Of a stretch of 46,715 bases of DNA, positions 17,701-29,336 are shown one piece after another (position 1 is the stretch's first letter; every line of letters starts with the position of its first letter). The stretch lies in contig NZ_VHLH01000033.1 in assembly GCF_006516965.1 (NCBI RefSeq), forward strand, positions 1 to 46,715, given 5' to 3'. The translations under genes were made by a program, and so were the position numbers. Below the pieces are notes generated by a model. It did not search any database and was not told where the DNA came from. It was given only the letters and a program-made list of their open reading frames with translations. Origin of the DNA: Pararhizobium mangrovi. Its GTDB lineage: Bacteria > Pseudomonadota > Alphaproteobacteria > Rhizobiales > Rhizobiaceae.

Positions 17701-18039
17701 TCCATCGACGGTCCGTCCTCGCGCCGGACCGGTTCCGTCGGCATCGGCTTCGCGGTACCGGCGTTCTCGATCCCGCGAACGGGCCGCACGACCCGTGGTC
17801 GTCCGATCCCGCATTCGAGGTTCTCCCGGTCCCAACCGCCGAGATCGGCCGCCGCCTCGTAGGTGCTTGAAAGAAAGCTCAGAAGAGCGGCTTGGCTTAT
17901 ACCGGACTCATAGTCTGAAGCGTCAGGTCGTCCATCCGCTGGCAACACAGACCGCGCTGTTTTCCCACCTATGCCGTGAAACTGTCGCCGTATCTGTCGC
18001 CAAGAAATATCAGAGGTTTCTAAAAACCCCGGGAAAATA
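17701..18039. other. Gap between the MFS remnant and tRNA-Pro
   Basis: I see no intact gene, repeat or hairpin here. Open frames in it lack plausible starts and recognisable motifs. It lies immediately past the 3' end of tRNA-Pro, where integrated elements often begin, but no integrase or duplicated tRNA end is visible. Confidence 0.5.
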
Positions 18040-18116
18040 TGGTCGGAGTGGAGTGATTCGAACACTCGACCCCCTCGTCCCGAACGAGGTGCGCTACCAG
18101 GCTGCGCTACACTCCG
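18040..18116 (-). tRNA. tRNA-Pro (anticodon CGG)
   Basis: The minus strand folds into a standard cloverleaf of 77 bases with CCA encoded. The acceptor stem is CGGAGTG/CACTCCG, the D arm contains AGCCTGGTAGCGC, the anticodon arm is CTCGT-TCGGG-ACGAG with anticodon CGG, and the T arm contains GTTCGAATC. The genomic 3' end is at 18040, so DNA to the left lies downstream of the tRNA. Confidence 0.95.
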
Positions 18117-18241
18117 ATGACCATGTCGCGGCAATGTCTCCGCGATTTCCTGCCTCCTAGCGAACCCTTGAGCGTGTTGCAAGGGTGATTTTCACTGCGG
18201 TCGGCCGCCGAAGGGTGCGGACGGCCCGTAGGGTCGCTTTC

Positions 18242-19783
18242 TCAGTCGGGATCGGCGCCTTCGGCTTCCGGCGTGTTCGCAGCCGGGCGGCGGAAGAAGC
18301 GACCGACGAAGATCGGCGCGATGAAGCCGACGATGGCGAGCGTCCACAGGGCGATCGACAGCGGCGAGGAGACGAGCGTCGTCCAGTCGCCGTTGGAGAT
18401 CGTCATGGCGCGGCGCAGGTTCGCCTCCATCTGGTTGCCGAGCAATACGCCCATGATGACGGGCACCAGCGGCACGTCGAGCTTGCGCAGCAGCCAGCCG
18501 AGCAGGCCGAAGAGCACCATCACCACCATGTCGAAGGTGGAGCCGGAAATGCCGTAGATGCCGACGAAGGAGATCATCGCGACGGCCGGCATCAGATATT
18601 TCGTCGGCACCAGAAGCACGCGCACGAACATGCCGACGAGCGGGATGTTGAGCGCGAGCAGCATGAAGTTGGCGATGAAGAGGGCCGCGACGAGGCCCCA
18701 GACGACGTCCGGGTTCGACTGGAAGAGGAGAGGGCCGGGCGTGATGTTGAGCGCCAGAAGCATGGCGAGCAGAACCGCCGTCGTGCCCGAACCCGGCACG
18801 CCGAGGGCGAGCATGGGCACGAGCGCGCCGCCGGCGGCCGCGTTGTTTCCGGCTTCCGGTGCCGCGACCCCGCGCGGATCGCCCGTACCGAAGGTCTTCT
18901 TGCCGTCGGAAACGCGCTTTTCGATCGAATAGGAGAGGAAGGAACCGAGCGAGGCGCCCGCACCCGGCAGCACGCCCGAGATGAAGCCGATGATCGTGCC
19001 GCGGCCGACCGCACCGCTGGTGCGCTTGAGCATCGACCAGGGCGGTGTCAGCCGGCCGAGCGGCGGCCGCTCGCCGGCTTCCTCCTCTTCGGAGGTGCCG
19101 CGGTTTTCGAGGAAGACGAAGACTTCCGACAGCGCGAACAAGCCGACGATCGCCACGAGGAAGTTGATGCCGTCGTAGAGATGGACCTGGCCGAAGGAAA
19201 AGCGTGGGACGCCCGTCTGCCCGTCGACGCCGATCATCGCGATGCCGAGCCCCAGCGCTGCGGCGAGCGCGGCCTTCGCCTGGTTACGACTGGCGATGCC
19301 GCCGAGCGTTGCGAAGGCAAGCGCGTAGAGTGCGAAATATTCTGCCGGACCGAAGAGGAGCGCGAGCTTGACGAGGAGCGGCGCCAGGAAGACGAGGCCC
19401 CAGGTGGCGAAGAACGAGCCGACGAAGGAGGCGTAGCCCGATAGCGCGAGCGCTTCGCCGGCGCGCCCCTGTTGGGCCATCGGGTAGCCGTCGAGCGTCG
19501 TCATCACGGCCGGTTCGTCGCCCGGAATATTCAGCAGGATCGAGGAGATGCGTCCGCCATACATCGCGCCGTAATAGACGCTCGTCAAAAGGATGAGCGC
19601 AGGCGTCGCCGGCAGGCCGAGCGTGAAGGCGAGCGGGATGAGGATCGCCACGCCGTTCGACGGGCCGAGGCCCGGCAGCGCGCCGATGATGGTGCCGAGA
19701 AAGCAGCCGAGAAAGGCCAGCAACAGGTTCTCGAAGGAAAGTGCGACGGCGAAGCCGTGGGCCAGTCCGGCCAATGAATCCAT
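18242..19783 (-). CDS. tctA: Tripartite tricarboxylate transporter permease TctA (copy 2)
   Basis: This 513-residue TTT large permease is a close paralogue of copy 1 at 186-1718. It has the same GALPGLGPSNG and SGVLPGAGASLG motifs, the same length class and about a dozen membrane segments. The ATG at 19783 follows GGGAGGAAATTG; an in-frame TTG sits directly before it. It lies last in the intact tctC-tctB-tctA unit, which is divergent from a TctDE-type two-component system, so it is probably induced by its substrate through that sensor. Confidence 0.94.
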   Translation of the reverse strand: MDSLAGLAHGFAVALSFENLLLAFLGCFLGTIIGALPGLGPSNGVAILIPLAFTLGLPATPALILLTSVYYGAMYGGRISSILLNIPGDEPAVMTTLDGYPMAQQGRAGEALALSGYASFVGSFFATWGLVFLAPLLVKLALLFGPAEYFALYALAFATLGGIASRNQAKAALAAALGLGIAMIGVDGQTGVPRFSFGQVHLYDGINFLVAIVGLFALSEVFVFLENRGTSEEEEAGERPPLGRLTPPWSMLKRTSGAVGRGTIIGFISGVLPGAGASLGSFLSYSIEKRVSDGKKTFGTGDPRGVAAPEAGNNAAAGGALVPMLALGVPGSGTTAVLLAMLLALNITPGPLLFQSNPDVVWGLVAALFIANFMLLALNIPLVGMFVRVLLVPTKYLMPAVAMISFVGIYGISGSTFDMVVMVLFGLLGWLLRKLDVPLVPVIMGVLLGNQMEANLRRAMTISNGDWTTLVSSPLSIALWTLAIVGFIAPIFVGRFFRRPAANTPEAEGADPD

Positions 19784-19857
19784 CAATTTCCTCCCTTAAG
19801 CGAGTTCCGAAGGCTGCCGAGCCGGTTTCGAAGAGATCGAGTGCGTCATCGAACGCC

Positions 19858-20289
19858 CTAGAAGCCGAAGGGGCCGCGGGCGATCGATAGCCCGAGCACC
19901 AGATGGAAGATGATGTAGATGCCGACCGCGATCAGGAGACCCGCCATGACCGCCTTAAGCGGGTGGGCGCCGAGCCGCCAGGCGAGATAGGCAGCGACCA
20001 CCGTCGTCGTGACGATGAAGCCGACGGAGGAAACGAGCGCCGAATAGGCGAGCATGACGACCGCCGCCATCAGCACCTCGACCAGCCGCCCGGCCGACGG
20101 CCAGAACGGTTCGTCGTCCGGCTGGAAGATCATGACGAGGCTTGCCGCGCCGAGCACGAGGCCGATGATGATCGGAAAGGTCTTCGGCCCGATCGGGTCC
20201 TGGATGAAGCTTTCCTTGATGAGGGTCGCCTGCCAGATGTAGAAGGCGGCGAGCAGCACGCCGAGCCCGCCGAAGATGCGGTCGCTCAT
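19858..20289 (-). CDS. tctB: Tripartite tricarboxylate transporter small membrane subunit TctB (copy 2)
   Basis: The 143-residue product has four predicted membrane helices, beginning MSDRIFGGLGVLLAAFYIWQ as in copy 1. The start is fixed by GGGAGGAAAGCG immediately upstream of the ATG at 20289. It lies 74 bases ahead of tctA and about 106 bases after tctC, with a large hairpin in the latter gap. It is required as membrane partner of TctA. Confidence 0.92.
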   Translation of the reverse strand: MSDRIFGGLGVLLAAFYIWQATLIKESFIQDPIGPKTFPIIIGLVLGAASLVMIFQPDDEPFWPSAGRLVEVLMAAVVMLAYSALVSSVGFIVTTTVVAAYLAWRLGAHPLKAVMAGLLIAVGIYIIFHLVLGLSIARGPFGF

Positions 20290-20346
20290 CGCTTTCCTCC
20301 CTGAAGAAAACGGTTCGAAGCCGAACACGAATGATGAGAATACGCC

Positions 20347-20377
20347 GAACGGGCCGGCTTTCGAAGCCGGCCCGTTC
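20347..20377 (-). promoter_or_regulatory. Intercistronic hairpin between tctC and tctB (copy 2)
   Basis: A 14-base perfect stem (GAACGGGCCGGCTT and its complement) closes a three-base TCG loop in the tctC-tctB gap. As in copy 1, no U-tract follows, so partial attenuation or protection of the binding-protein mRNA is more likely than full termination. Confidence 0.6.
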
Positions 20378-20395
20378 AATTCCGAACAGGCGACG

Positions 20396-21379
20396 CTACT
20401 GGATGAGACCGATCTGCTGCGAGAGCGTCTTGATCTCCGAAACCGAGTCCGCAACGAAGGACTGGAACTTGTCACCGCTGAGGTCGAGCGGAGCGAGGCC
20501 GTTCTTCTTCATAATGTCCTTCCACTCGTCCGACGCGTAGGTCTTGTTTACCGCATCGACCCAGTACTGGTAGGCCTCGTCCGACATCTTGCCGGGGGCG
20601 TAGAAGCCGCGCCAGTTGGCGCCGATGACGTCGAGGCCCTGTTCCTTGGCGGTCGGGAAGGAGGAGAAGGAGCCTTCCAGACGCTCCGGTGCGAGCACGG
20701 CGAGCACCTTGATGTCGCCGGAATCGACGAAGCCCTTGGCCTCCGAAGCGTCGCCGGAAAAGGCCTGGACGCTACCGGCCAGAAGCTGCGTCACCGCCTC
20801 GCCACCGCCGTCGAAGGGCACGTACTTGACCTGCCTGAGGTCCTTGATGCCGGCCGCGCGAGCCGCCTTGAGGACCTTGAGGTGGTCCCAGCCGCCGACG
20901 GCCGAACCGCCCGCGAAGGAGATCGAGGAAGGATCCTCCTTCAGCTTGTCCATCAGGTCGGGAAGGGTCTTGTAGGGCGAATCCTTCGAGACCGCGATGA
21001 CGCCGTAATCCGCGCCGATCGAGCCAATCCAGCGGACCTGATCCATCGTGTTGCCCGGAAAGGCGCCTTGGCCGAGCCGTGCGGCGGTTGCCGAAGAGGC
21101 TGCGACGATCAGGTTGTTGTCGTCGTTGCGCTTGTTGACGACCTCGGCATAGGCGACGCCGCCACCGCCGCCGGCGATGTTCGTGACCTGCACCGTGCCC
21201 GGCACGAGCTTCAGGTCCTGCATGACCTTGCCGACCTGACGGCAGGTGAAGTCCCACCCGCCGCCGGGCGCTGCCGGGGCGATGCATTCGGGGTTCGACG
21301 GCTCGAAGGCGAAGGCCGTCGTGGTCATTCCAGCCGCGACGACGAGGCCGGCGAGCGCGGCCGTGATCAATTTCTTCAT
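20396..21379 (-). CDS. tctC: Tripartite tricarboxylate transporter substrate-binding protein TctC (copy 2)
   Basis: This is a periplasmic Bug/TctC-fold receptor of 327 residues with a signal peptide (MKKLITAALAGLVVAAGMTT, cleaved after AFA). The family ligand-loop features (CIAPAAPGGGWDFTCRQVGK near the mature N-terminus and GGSAVGGWDHLKVL in the middle) are intact. The ATG at 21379 has GGAGG ten bases upstream. Its frame is uninterrupted, unlike copy 1. It is the first gene of its operon and faces tctD across 110 bases. Confidence 0.93.
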   Translation of the reverse strand: MKKLITAALAGLVVAAGMTTTAFAFEPSNPECIAPAAPGGGWDFTCRQVGKVMQDLKLVPGTVQVTNIAGGGGGVAYAEVVNKRNDDNNLIVAASSATAARLGQGAFPGNTMDQVRWIGSIGADYGVIAVSKDSPYKTLPDLMDKLKEDPSSISFAGGSAVGGWDHLKVLKAARAAGIKDLRQVKYVPFDGGGEAVTQLLAGSVQAFSGDASEAKGFVDSGDIKVLAVLAPERLEGSFSSFPTAKEQGLDVIGANWRGFYAPGKMSDEAYQYWVDAVNKTYASDEWKDIMKKNGLAPLDLSGDKFQSFVADSVSEIKTLSQQIGLIQ

Positions 21380-21449
21380 TCGGAATCCTCCATGGGGGGT
21401 CGGGCGCTGCCTCCACAGCGCGCCTCGGACTTGTTGATAGTGCACATTT

Positions 21450-21466
21450 CTGTCACCAAGCTGTCA
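21450..21466. promoter_or_regulatory. CTGTCA direct repeat with 11-base period, candidate TctD box
   Basis: CTGTCA occurs at 21450-21455 and 21461-21466, exactly one helical turn apart, in the divergent tctC-tctD gap. OmpR/PhoB-family response regulators bind such tandem half-sites head to tail, so this is a good candidate site for the regulator encoded 24 bases downstream. Confidence 0.5.
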
Positions 21467-21489
21467 GGGGAGAAGTCGAAGGAGACCGT

Positions 21490-22172
<683 letters not shown>

Positions 22173-22176
<4 letters not shown>

Positions 22177-23585
22177 ACGCGCCTTCGACGCGCGGCTTAC
22201 GTCCACGCGTCGCGTCGCGGTCGATCGCGCTTCGCCTCGGCCTGCTCCTGACGCTCGTGCTCGCCATCGCGGTGGCGGCCGTCGTGTTCGCGACCTTCCG
22301 CTACGGCCGGTCCGCCGCCGACCAGGCCTTCGACCGTCTCCTGACCGGGGCCGCGCTGCAGATCGGCGAGCGCGTCTCCGTCGTCGACGGCAAGCCGGTG
22401 GTCGACGTGCCGCTTTCGGCCTTCGAACTGCTGGCGCTCGCTCGCGACGACCGCATCTTCTACCGCGTGATCGGCCCGCACGGAAAGACACTGACAGGCT
22501 ACGACGACCTGCCGTTGCCACCGACGGCGCCAGCCGGCGCAAGCCCACGCATCTACGAGACGCCGTACCGCGACACGCGTGTGCGCGCCATCGCGCTCAG
22601 CCGCGACCTTGCCGAGCGATCGCTTTCTGGCCGCGTGGAGATCATCGTCGCGCACACCATGCTCGCCCGCACGGCACTCGCCCGCGAGATCGCCATGCCG
22701 GCGATCGCAGGCATCGCGCTCGCGAGCCTTGCCATCCTCGCCCTCACGCTTCTCGCCATGCGCTACGCCCTTCGCCCGCTCAGGCGGATCGAGCGCGCCA
22801 TGCTCGCGCGCGATCCGCGAGACCTGACGCCCTTCCACCCGGACGCCCCGCGTGAGGTCGCGACACTCGTGGATGCGATCAACCGGTTCATGGGCCGGCT
22901 CGATCGACGGCTCGATACGATGGAACGCTTCGTCGCCGATGCCGCCCATCAGATGCGCACGCCCGTCACGGCGCTTCGCGCGCAGAGCGAACTCGCGATC
23001 GAAGAGACCGATCCGGAGCGCCTGCGTGCGCTTCAGGGCCGCATCCGCTCGCGCGCGATCGGCATTTCGCGGCTGATGGACCAGCTCCTGAGCCACGCCC
23101 TCGTCACGCACCGCGTCGAGACGGTGGAGCTTGCAGCGCTCGATCTCAGGCGGGTCGCGATCGAGGCCGAACGTGAGATCCGTTCGGCGGGCGTCGCGCA
23201 GGCAGAACTGCTGCACCTCGACCTCAGCGAGGATCCGGTGATCGCCGCAGGCGACGCCTTCAGCCTGCGCGAGGCGGCGAAGAACCTGATCGCCAACGCG
23301 CTACGCTACGGAGCACCGCCGATCACACTGCGCGTCGAACATTCGAAAGATCACGCCTCGATCGTGGTGCATGACGAGGGCGGTGGGTTCGATCTTCCGG
23401 CCGACGAGGTCGGCACGCGCTTCGCCCGCCACGAGAACACGCCGGAAAGTGCGGGCCTTGGGCTTGCGATCGTGAGAGAAGTCGTCGAATCCCACCAAGG
23501 CGAACTGACCGTGACCCGTCCGGTGGAAGGCGGCTTTGCGATCGGCATTCTCCTGCCGGCGCTCGACGAGGAGCGGATGGCATGA
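22173..23585 (+). CDS. tctE: Sensor histidine kinase, TctE-like
   Basis: This inner-membrane kinase of 470 residues has a transmembrane segment near residues 19-41, a periplasmic 2CSK-type domain, a second membrane segment near 176-196, and a HAMP-like linker. The H-box is VADAAHQMRTPVTALRAQSE with His259, and the catalytic boxes are AAKNLIANALRYG (N), DEGGGF (G1) and GLGLAIVREVV (G2). The start ATG overlaps the tctD stop. Its own stop overlaps the next gene's ATG. The frame runs open far upstream over tctD, but that extension is a shadow. Confidence 0.93.
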
Positions 23586-24667
23586 CGGCACGGATGATCG
23601 CGACTTTGCTGGTGCTTCTCCTCGGGACGAACGCTGGCGCTGCGGCGAGCAGGACGCAGTTCGATGCGGCCTCCGGCGACGTTCGGGAGACGCTGACGAT
23701 CGCGAGCGTCACGGATCTGTGGGCCTTCCGCCCGTTGATCGCGGCTTTCCAGAGCCGCCATCCGGAGGTCGCGATCAGTTATCTCCAGGACACGAGCCGC
23801 AATCTCGACGAGCGCGCACGGGCGGCCTGTCGGGATGGTGCGTTTCTCGCCGACGTCATCGTTTCGACGGCCGACGCCGAGCAGGTGCGCTTCGTCAACG
23901 ACGGCTGTTCGCAGCCGATCGCCGCACCCGCGATCGACGCGCTGCCCGAATGGGCGCACTGGCGCGGCGAGGTCGTCGGGCTGACGGTGGAGCCGGGCGT
24001 CATCGTCTACAATCGCGCCGGGGTCGCCGCCGACGAGGTGCCGCGGGATCGCTTCGCGCTCGTCGACCTGCTGCGCCGTTCCGAACGCTTCACCGGGCGC
24101 ATCGGCACCTACGACATCGTGCGCTCGGGCGTCGGCTATCTTTTCGCCTTCGAGGATGCCGTGCAGGCGACGACATGGGGCCGGCTGATCGAAAGCTTCG
24201 GACGAAACGACGTCGGCACCTATTGCTGCACCGGCGAGATCCTCGACCGCGTCGCCGACGGCCGCCTCCTTCTCGGCTACAACGTCCTCGGCTCCTACGC
24301 GATGGCCCGCGCCCGGAAGGATCCGCGCATCGGCATCGTCTTCCCGCGCGACTATACGCTGGCGCTCACCCGTGCCGCGCTCGTGCCGAAGGCGGCGCAC
24401 GAACCGGAGCTTGCCTCCGCCTTCATCGCCTTCGCGCTGTCGCGGGCCGGCCGTACCGCGCTCGAGAAGGGGGCGGGTCTCATGCCGGCGGCGACCGGCA
24501 TTGCCACCTTGCAGGCGAAGATCGGCGGCAGCGGCCCACCGATCCGCCCCGTCGCCCTGTCGCCCGCGCTTCTGGTCGCGCTCGACGAGGCGAAAAAGAC
24601 GATGTTCCTCAAGCAATGGCGCCAGTCCATCGCTTCGGTGCCGGAAACGGGCGAAACGAAGCGGTAG
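23582..24667 (+). CDS. Periplasmic binding protein, PgtC/AfuA-like, coupled to the TctDE system
   Basis: This 361-residue exported protein has a signal peptide (MIATLLVLLLGTNAGAAAS) and an ABC-type class II binding fold (LTIASVTDLWAFRPLIAAFQ at the start of the mature protein, then GVIVYNRAGV in the middle). No ABC permease or ATPase follows. Instead its ATG overlaps the kinase stop. In PgtABC-type systems a periplasmic binding protein modulates a kinase rather than feeding a transporter, so I infer it is the ligand-sensing third component of this system. Confidence 0.82.
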   Translation: MTARMIATLLVLLLGTNAGAAASRTQFDAASGDVRETLTIASVTDLWAFRPLIAAFQSRHPEVAISYLQDTSRNLDERARAACRDGAFLADVIVSTADAEQVRFVNDGCSQPIAAPAIDALPEWAHWRGEVVGLTVEPGVIVYNRAGVAADEVPRDRFALVDLLRRSERFTGRIGTYDIVRSGVGYLFAFEDAVQATTWGRLIESFGRNDVGTYCCTGEILDRVADGRLLLGYNVLGSYAMARARKDPRIGIVFPRDYTLALTRAALVPKAAHEPELASAFIAFALSRAGRTALEKGAGLMPAATGIATLQAKIGGSGPPIRPVALSPALLVALDEAKKTMFLKQWRQSIASVPETGETKR

Positions 24668-24719
24668 CCGCACGGCCGCACCCGTGTGCCGGGTTCGCAG
24701 ACCGTGGCGCTGGCGTGTC

Positions 24720-27572
24720 CTACTCCGCGGCCTCGTCGTAGGCTTCCATCGGAGGGCAGGAGCAGACGAGATTGCGGTCGCCGTAGACATTGTCGACACG
24801 GTTGACCGGCGACCAGTACTTGTCGACGCGCATCGAGCCTGGCGGGAAGCAGCCGGTCTCGCGCGGGTAGGGGCGGTCCCATTCGCCGACGAGGTCCTCG
24901 ACCGTGTGCGGGGCGCGCTTCAGCGGGTTGTTCTCCCTGTCTAAGCGGCCTTCCTCGACATCCTTCGCTTCGCGACGGATGAGCAGCATCGCATCGCAGA
25001 AACGGTCGAGTTCGGCCTTGGTCTCCGATTCGGTCGGCTCCATCATCAGCGTTCCGGCGACCGGCCAGCTCATGGTCGGCGCATGGAACCCGCAGTCGAT
25101 CAGCCGCTTGGCGACGTCGTCGACGGAGATGCCGGCGCTTTCGTTGAGGGGGCGCGTATCGACGATGCATTCGTGCGCCACGCGGCCGTTGCGCGCCGTG
25201 TAGAGAACCTTGTAGCCGTCGGCGAGACGGGCGGCGAGGTAGTTCGCATTCAGGATCGCGACGCGCGTCGCCTGCGTCAGGCCCGCACCGCCCATCATCA
25301 GGCAGTAGCTCCACGAGATCGGCAGGATCGAGGCCGAGCCGTAGGGTGCGGCGGCGACGGCGCCGGGGCGTCCGTCCGTCATGCAGTGGCCGGGCAGGTG
25401 CTCGGTCAGATGTGCCTTCACGCCGATCGGTCCCATGCCGGGGCCGCCGCCGCCATGCGGGATGCAGAACGTCTTGTGCAGGTTCAAATGGCTGACGTCG
25501 GCGCCGACGTCGCCCGGCCGCGCGAGGCCGACCAGTGCGTTAAGGTTGGCGCCGTCGAGATAGACCTGCCCGCCGTTTTGATGCGTGATGTCGCAGATCG
25601 TGCGCACGTTCTCCTCGAACACGCCATGCGTCGATGGATAGGTGATCATGCAGGCGGCGAGGTTTTCGGCGTGCTTTTCCGCCTTCTCGCGGAAATCCGC
25701 CTCGTCGATGTCTCCGTTTTCGAGCGCCTTGACCGGTACGACCTTCATGCCCGCCATCTGCGCGGAGGCCGGGTTCGTGCCGTGCGCGGAGGTCGGGATG
25801 AGGCAGACGTTGCGGTGCTCGTCGCCGTTGGCGCGATGCCAGGCGCGGATCGTCAGGAGCCCGGCGTATTCGCCTTGCGCGCCGGAGTTCGGCTGCATGG
25901 AGATCGCGTCGTAGCCGGTGATCGCGCACAGCTTATCGGAAAGATCGTCGATCAGCTCGCGATAGCCTTCGGCCTGGTCGGCGGGCGCGAAGGGGTGCAG
26001 CTCGGAAAATTCCGGCCATGAGATCGGCAGCATTTCCGCCGTGGCGTTCAGCTTCATGGTGCAGGAGCCGAGCGGGATCATCGCCCGGTCGAGCGCCAGG
26101 TCGCGGTCGGACAGACGGCGGATATAGCGCGTCATCTCGCTTTCCGCCCGGTTCTTATGGAAGATCGGGTGGGTCAGGTAGTCCGTGCGACGGAACTGCT
26201 TCTCGTCGATCGCCACCCGCGGCGCCATGTCGTCGAAGGCCATGTCGCCACCGAAGGCGCGCCAGACCGCCTCGACGATGTCGCCGCGCGACCGCTCGTC
26301 GAGGGTGATGGCGATCTTCGTCTCCCCGACGCGGCGCAGATTGATCTCCTCGCCGAGCGCGGCCTTCACGATCGCCTCGCGCTGGTCGCCGGCCTCGATG
26401 GTGATCGTATCGAAGAAGGTTTCGGGTTCGACCGCAAAGCCGAGCTTCGAGAGCCCGTCGGCAAGCGCTGCGGTGCGCTTGTGCACACGCTGGGCGATCG
26501 CCTGAATACCCTTCGGTCCATGGAAGACGGCGTACATCGACGCCATGACGGCGAGCAGCACCTGGGCGGTGCAAATGTTCGACGTCGCCTTTTCGCGGCG
26601 GATGTGCTGCTCGCGCGTCTGCAGAGCGAGGCGAAGCGCGGGGTTGCCGCGCGCGTCGACCGACACCCCGACGAGGCGGCCGGGGGTCGACCGCTTGAAG
26701 GCCTCGCGCACGGCCATGTAGGCGGCATGCGGACCGCCGTAACCCATCGGCACGCCGAAGCGCTGCGTGGAACCGATGGCGATATCCGCGTTCATCTCGC
26801 CGGGCGATTTCAGGAGCGCCAGCGAGAGCGGATCGGCGGCGACGATGCCGATCGCGTTCTCGCCGTGAAGGGCGGCGATCGCATCGGTGAAGTCGCGGAT
26901 ATGCCCGTTCGTGCCGGGATACTGGAAGAGCGCGCCGAAGACGGCGGAGGCGTCGAGCTCGGTCAGCGGATCGCCGACGACGACCGTCCAGCCGAGCGGC
27001 TCGGCGCGGGTCTTCACGACGTCGATCGTCTGCGGATGGCACTCGGCGTCGACGAAGAAGGTCTTCGCCTTGGACTTCGCAACGCGCTGCGCGATGGCCA
27101 TGGCTTCCGCCGCCGCCGTCGCCTCGTCGAGCAGGGAGGCGTTCGCCACGTCGAGGCCCGTCAGGTCCGAAACCATCGTCTGGTAGTTCAGGAGGGCTTC
27201 GAGCCGGCCCTGGCTGATTTCCGGCTGATAGGGCGTATAGGCCGTGTACCAGGCCGGGTTTTCGAGGATCGTGCGCTGGATGACCGGAGGCGTGATGGTG
27301 CCGTGGTATCCCTGGCCGAGGAGCGAGGTGTAGTTGCTGTTCCGGTTCGCCGTCGCGCGCAGCTTGTCGAGCGCCTCGCGCTCGGTGAGCGCCTTGCCCC
27401 AGTCCAGCGGCTCTTCCTGCCGGATGCCCTTCGGCACGGTGGAATCGATCAGCGCATCGAGGCTGTCGACGCCGATCGCGGCCAGCATTTCCTCCATCTC
27501 GGCCGGCGAGGGGCCGATATGCCTGCGGTTGGCGAAATCGTACGGCTCGTAGTCTGTGAATTCGAAAGCCAT
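24720..27572 (-). CDS. gcvP: Glycine dehydrogenase (decarboxylating), P-protein
   Basis: This PLP enzyme of 950 residues decarboxylates glycine and passes the aminomethyl group to lipoyl-GcvH. Both halves of the fused P-protein are present. The PLP lysine is Lys700 in [19 protein letters not shown]. The start at 27572 is preferred over two upstream in-frame ATGs because GGAGAAAGCG directly precedes it and the protein then begins [13 protein letters not shown], as in alphaproteobacterial GcvP. It is last of the gcvT-gcvH-gcvP unit on the minus strand. Confidence 0.97.
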   Translation of the reverse strand: MAFEFTDYEPYDFANRRHIGPSPAEMEEMLAAIGVDSLDALIDSTVPKGIRQEEPLDWGKALTEREALDKLRATANRNSNYTSLLGQGYHGTITPPVIQRTILENPAWYTAYTPYQPEISQGRLEALLNYQTMVSDLTGLDVANASLLDEATAAAEAMAIAQRVAKSKAKTFFVDAECHPQTIDVVKTRAEPLGWTVVVGDPLTELDASAVFGALFQYPGTNGHIRDFTDAIAALHGENAIGIVAADPLSLALLKSPGEMNADIAIGSTQRFGVPMGYGGPHAAYMAVREAFKRSTPGRLVGVSVDARGNPALRLALQTREQHIRREKATSNICTAQVLLAVMASMYAVFHGPKGIQAIAQRVHKRTAALADGLSKLGFAVEPETFFDTITIEAGDQREAIVKAALGEEINLRRVGETKIAITLDERSRGDIVEAVWRAFGGDMAFDDMAPRVAIDEKQFRRTDYLTHPIFHKNRAESEMTRYIRRLSDRDLALDRAMIPLGSCTMKLNATAEMLPISWPEFSELHPFAPADQAEGYRELIDDLSDKLCAITGYDAISMQPNSGAQGEYAGLLTIRAWHRANGDEHRNVCLIPTSAHGTNPASAQMAGMKVVPVKALENGDIDEADFREKAEKHAENLAACMITYPSTHGVFEENVRTICDITHQNGGQVYLDGANLNALVGLARPGDVGADVSHLNLHKTFCIPHGGGGPGMGPIGVKAHLTEHLPGHCMTDGRPGAVAAAPYGSASILPISWSYCLMMGGAGLTQATRVAILNANYLAARLADGYKVLYTARNGRVAHECIVDTRPLNESAGISVDDVAKRLIDCGFHAPTMSWPVAGTLMMEPTESETKAELDRFCDAMLLIRREAKDVEEGRLDRENNPLKRAPHTVEDLVGEWDRPYPRETGCFPPGSMRVDKYWSPVNRVDNVYGDRNLVCSCPPMEAYDEAAE

Positions 27573-27683
27573 CGCTTTCTCCATGGTAAGGGCGCAGGCT
27601 GCGATCCGTGCGGTCGCGCGACATGCTCTATCGGCGTCGGTCGTCATTCGTGAAGACGCCGCATGCGGGCCGGGCGTATGGGC

Positions 27684-28046
27684 CTAGGACGTATGGGCCT
27701 CGTAGGCGGCCTGATCCATCAGCGCGTCGGCATCGGCGGGGTTCGCGAGCTTGAGCTTGAAGAACCAGCCCTTGCCCATTGGGTCCGAATTGACAAGCGA
27801 GGGGTCGTCGGCGATCGCCTGGTTGACTTCGGTGATGGTGCCGGAGAGGGGACAGAAGACGTCCGAAGCGGCCTTGACGGATTCGACCGTGGCGGCTTCC
27901 GCACCCTTGTCGAATTCGCTGCCGTCGTCGGGCAGTTCCACGAAGACGAGGTCGCCGAGCTGCTCGGCCGCATGCGCCGTGATGCCGACGGTCGCGACAC
28001 CGTCCTCGATGTTCAGCCACTCGTGGTCTTCGGTGAATTTCAGCAT
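27684..28046 (-). CDS. gcvH: Glycine cleavage system H protein
   Basis: This is a 120-residue lipoyl carrier. The lipoyl-lysine is Lys58 in [18 protein letters not shown], the conserved ESVKA motif. The C-terminal [11 protein letters not shown] is also typical of the family. It shuttles the aminomethyl intermediate between GcvP and GcvT. It sits between gcvT (67 bases upstream) and gcvP (about 110 bases downstream). Confidence 0.97.
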   Translation of the reverse strand: MLKFTEDHEWLNIEDGVATVGITAHAAEQLGDLVFVELPDDGSEFDKGAEAATVESVKAASDVFCPLSGTITEVNQAIADDPSLVNSDPMGKGWFFKLKLANPADADALMDQAAYEAHTS

Positions 28047-28113
28047 GGTTGTCGTTTTCCTCTTGGGGCGTCGATGAAATCGGGCGTCGCCGGGTTCGGG
28101 CCGTCCTGTCGGA

Positions 28114-29256
28114 TCAGCGCTTGTAGCAGGGCGCGACGAACGGCAGCTCGACCACCGTCAGCGGCAGGAAATCGCCACGGATCTCGGTGTAGAGCCGCTT
28201 GCCGGGCACGGCGACATCGGCCGGCACGTGGCCCATGGCGACCGGACCGCCGACGCTCGGGCCGAAGCTGCCGGACGTGACGGAGCCGATCGGATTGCCC
28301 TTTTCTTCGTCGGAGACATAGATCGGCGTCTCGGCACGGATCGGCCGCCGGCCTTCGGGCTTCAGGCCGACGCGCGTCCGCGCGGCGCCGTTCTCGAGTT
28401 CGGCGAGAATGATTTCAGCACCCGGAAAGCCGCCCTCGCGTTCGCCGCCCCGGCGGCGGACCTTCTGGATCGCCCAGCCGAGTGCCGCCGCGACCGGGGT
28501 CGTGTCTTCGTCCATGTCGTTGCCGTAGAGGCAGAGCCCGGCTTCGAGCCGCAGCGAATCCCGCGCGCCGAGGCCGGCGGGAGCGACATCGCCTTTTTCC
28601 AGAAGCGCTTCGGCGATCGCTTCGGCGTGGTCGGCGGGGATCGAAATCTCGTAGCCGTCTTCGCCCGTGTAGCCGGATCGCGAAACGATGCATTCGACGC
28701 CGCTCAGCGTCAGCGTGCGAACGTCCATGAAGCGCATTTCGGCAGCCTCCGGCGCGAGGCTCGTAAGCACCGCCTCTGCCTTCGGCCCCTGAAGCGCGAG
28801 CAGGACGCGATCTTCCACCATGGTCACGTCGCAGGTCTCGCCGAGCCGTGCCTCGAGGTTTTCGAGATCGGCCTGCTTGCAGGCCGCGTTGGCGACCAGG
28901 AACAGGTGATCCTCGCGGTTGGCGACCATGAAGTCGTCGAGAATGCCACCGCGCTCGTTGGTGAAGAGCCCGTATCGCTGGCGTCCGGGCTTCAGTCCGG
29001 CGACGGAGACCGGCGTCGTCGTTTCGAGCGCCAGGGCCGCATCCTCGAGCCTGCCGGACTTCGCACGGATGAAGATCTGCCCCATATGGGAGACGTCGAA
29101 AAGGCCGGCGCTCTCGCGCGTGGCGAGATGCTCCTTCATGATCCCGGTCGGATATTGCACCGGCATCGCATAGCCGGCGAAGGGCACCATGCGGGCATCG
29201 AGCCGGCGATGGAGCGCGGCAAGCGGCGTTTCTTTCAGGGTTTTCGGTTCGCTCAC
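28114..29256 (-). CDS. gcvT: Aminomethyltransferase (glycine cleavage T protein)
   Basis: The 380-residue protein transfers the methylene group from lipoyl-GcvH to tetrahydrofolate. Landmarks are [20 protein letters not shown] at the N-terminus, [11 protein letters not shown] near residue 55, the folate-site ILDDFMVAN, and [13 protein letters not shown]. The start is GTG 29256 with GAGG upstream. The frame is open much further but that sequence covers the riboswitch. It is first in the gcv operon and directly downstream of a tandem glycine aptamer. Confidence 0.96.
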   Translation of the reverse strand: MSEPKTLKETPLAALHRRLDARMVPFAGYAMPVQYPTGIMKEHLATRESAGLFDVSHMGQIFIRAKSGRLEDAALALETTTPVSVAGLKPGRQRYGLFTNERGGILDDFMVANREDHLFLVANAACKQADLENLEARLGETCDVTMVEDRVLLALQGPKAEAVLTSLAPEAAEMRFMDVRTLTLSGVECIVSRSGYTGEDGYEISIPADHAEAIAEALLEKGDVAPAGLGARDSLRLEAGLCLYGNDMDEDTTPVAAALGWAIQKVRRRGGEREGGFPGAEIILAELENGAARTRVGLKPEGRRPIRAETPIYVSDEEKGNPIGSVTSGSFGPSVGGPVAMGHVPADVAVPGKRLYTEIRGDFLPLTVVELPFVAPCYKR

Positions 29257-29336
29257 ACGGAGCCTCACAGTTGCGCGGAGGCCAGTAGCAGTGGCGTCCG
29301 CGGGGTTGCCGGCAAAGACCCTCGGGCCTTCCTTGA

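Noticed and set aside
18001-18120. Attachment-site duplication at tRNA-Pro
   Set aside because: I searched the left side by eye for a copy of the tRNA 3' end and found none. A distant copy outside the window remains possible.
26157-27653. Plus-strand open frame of 498 codons
   Set aside because: It lies opposite gcvP, which is unmistakable. The translation has no domain features.
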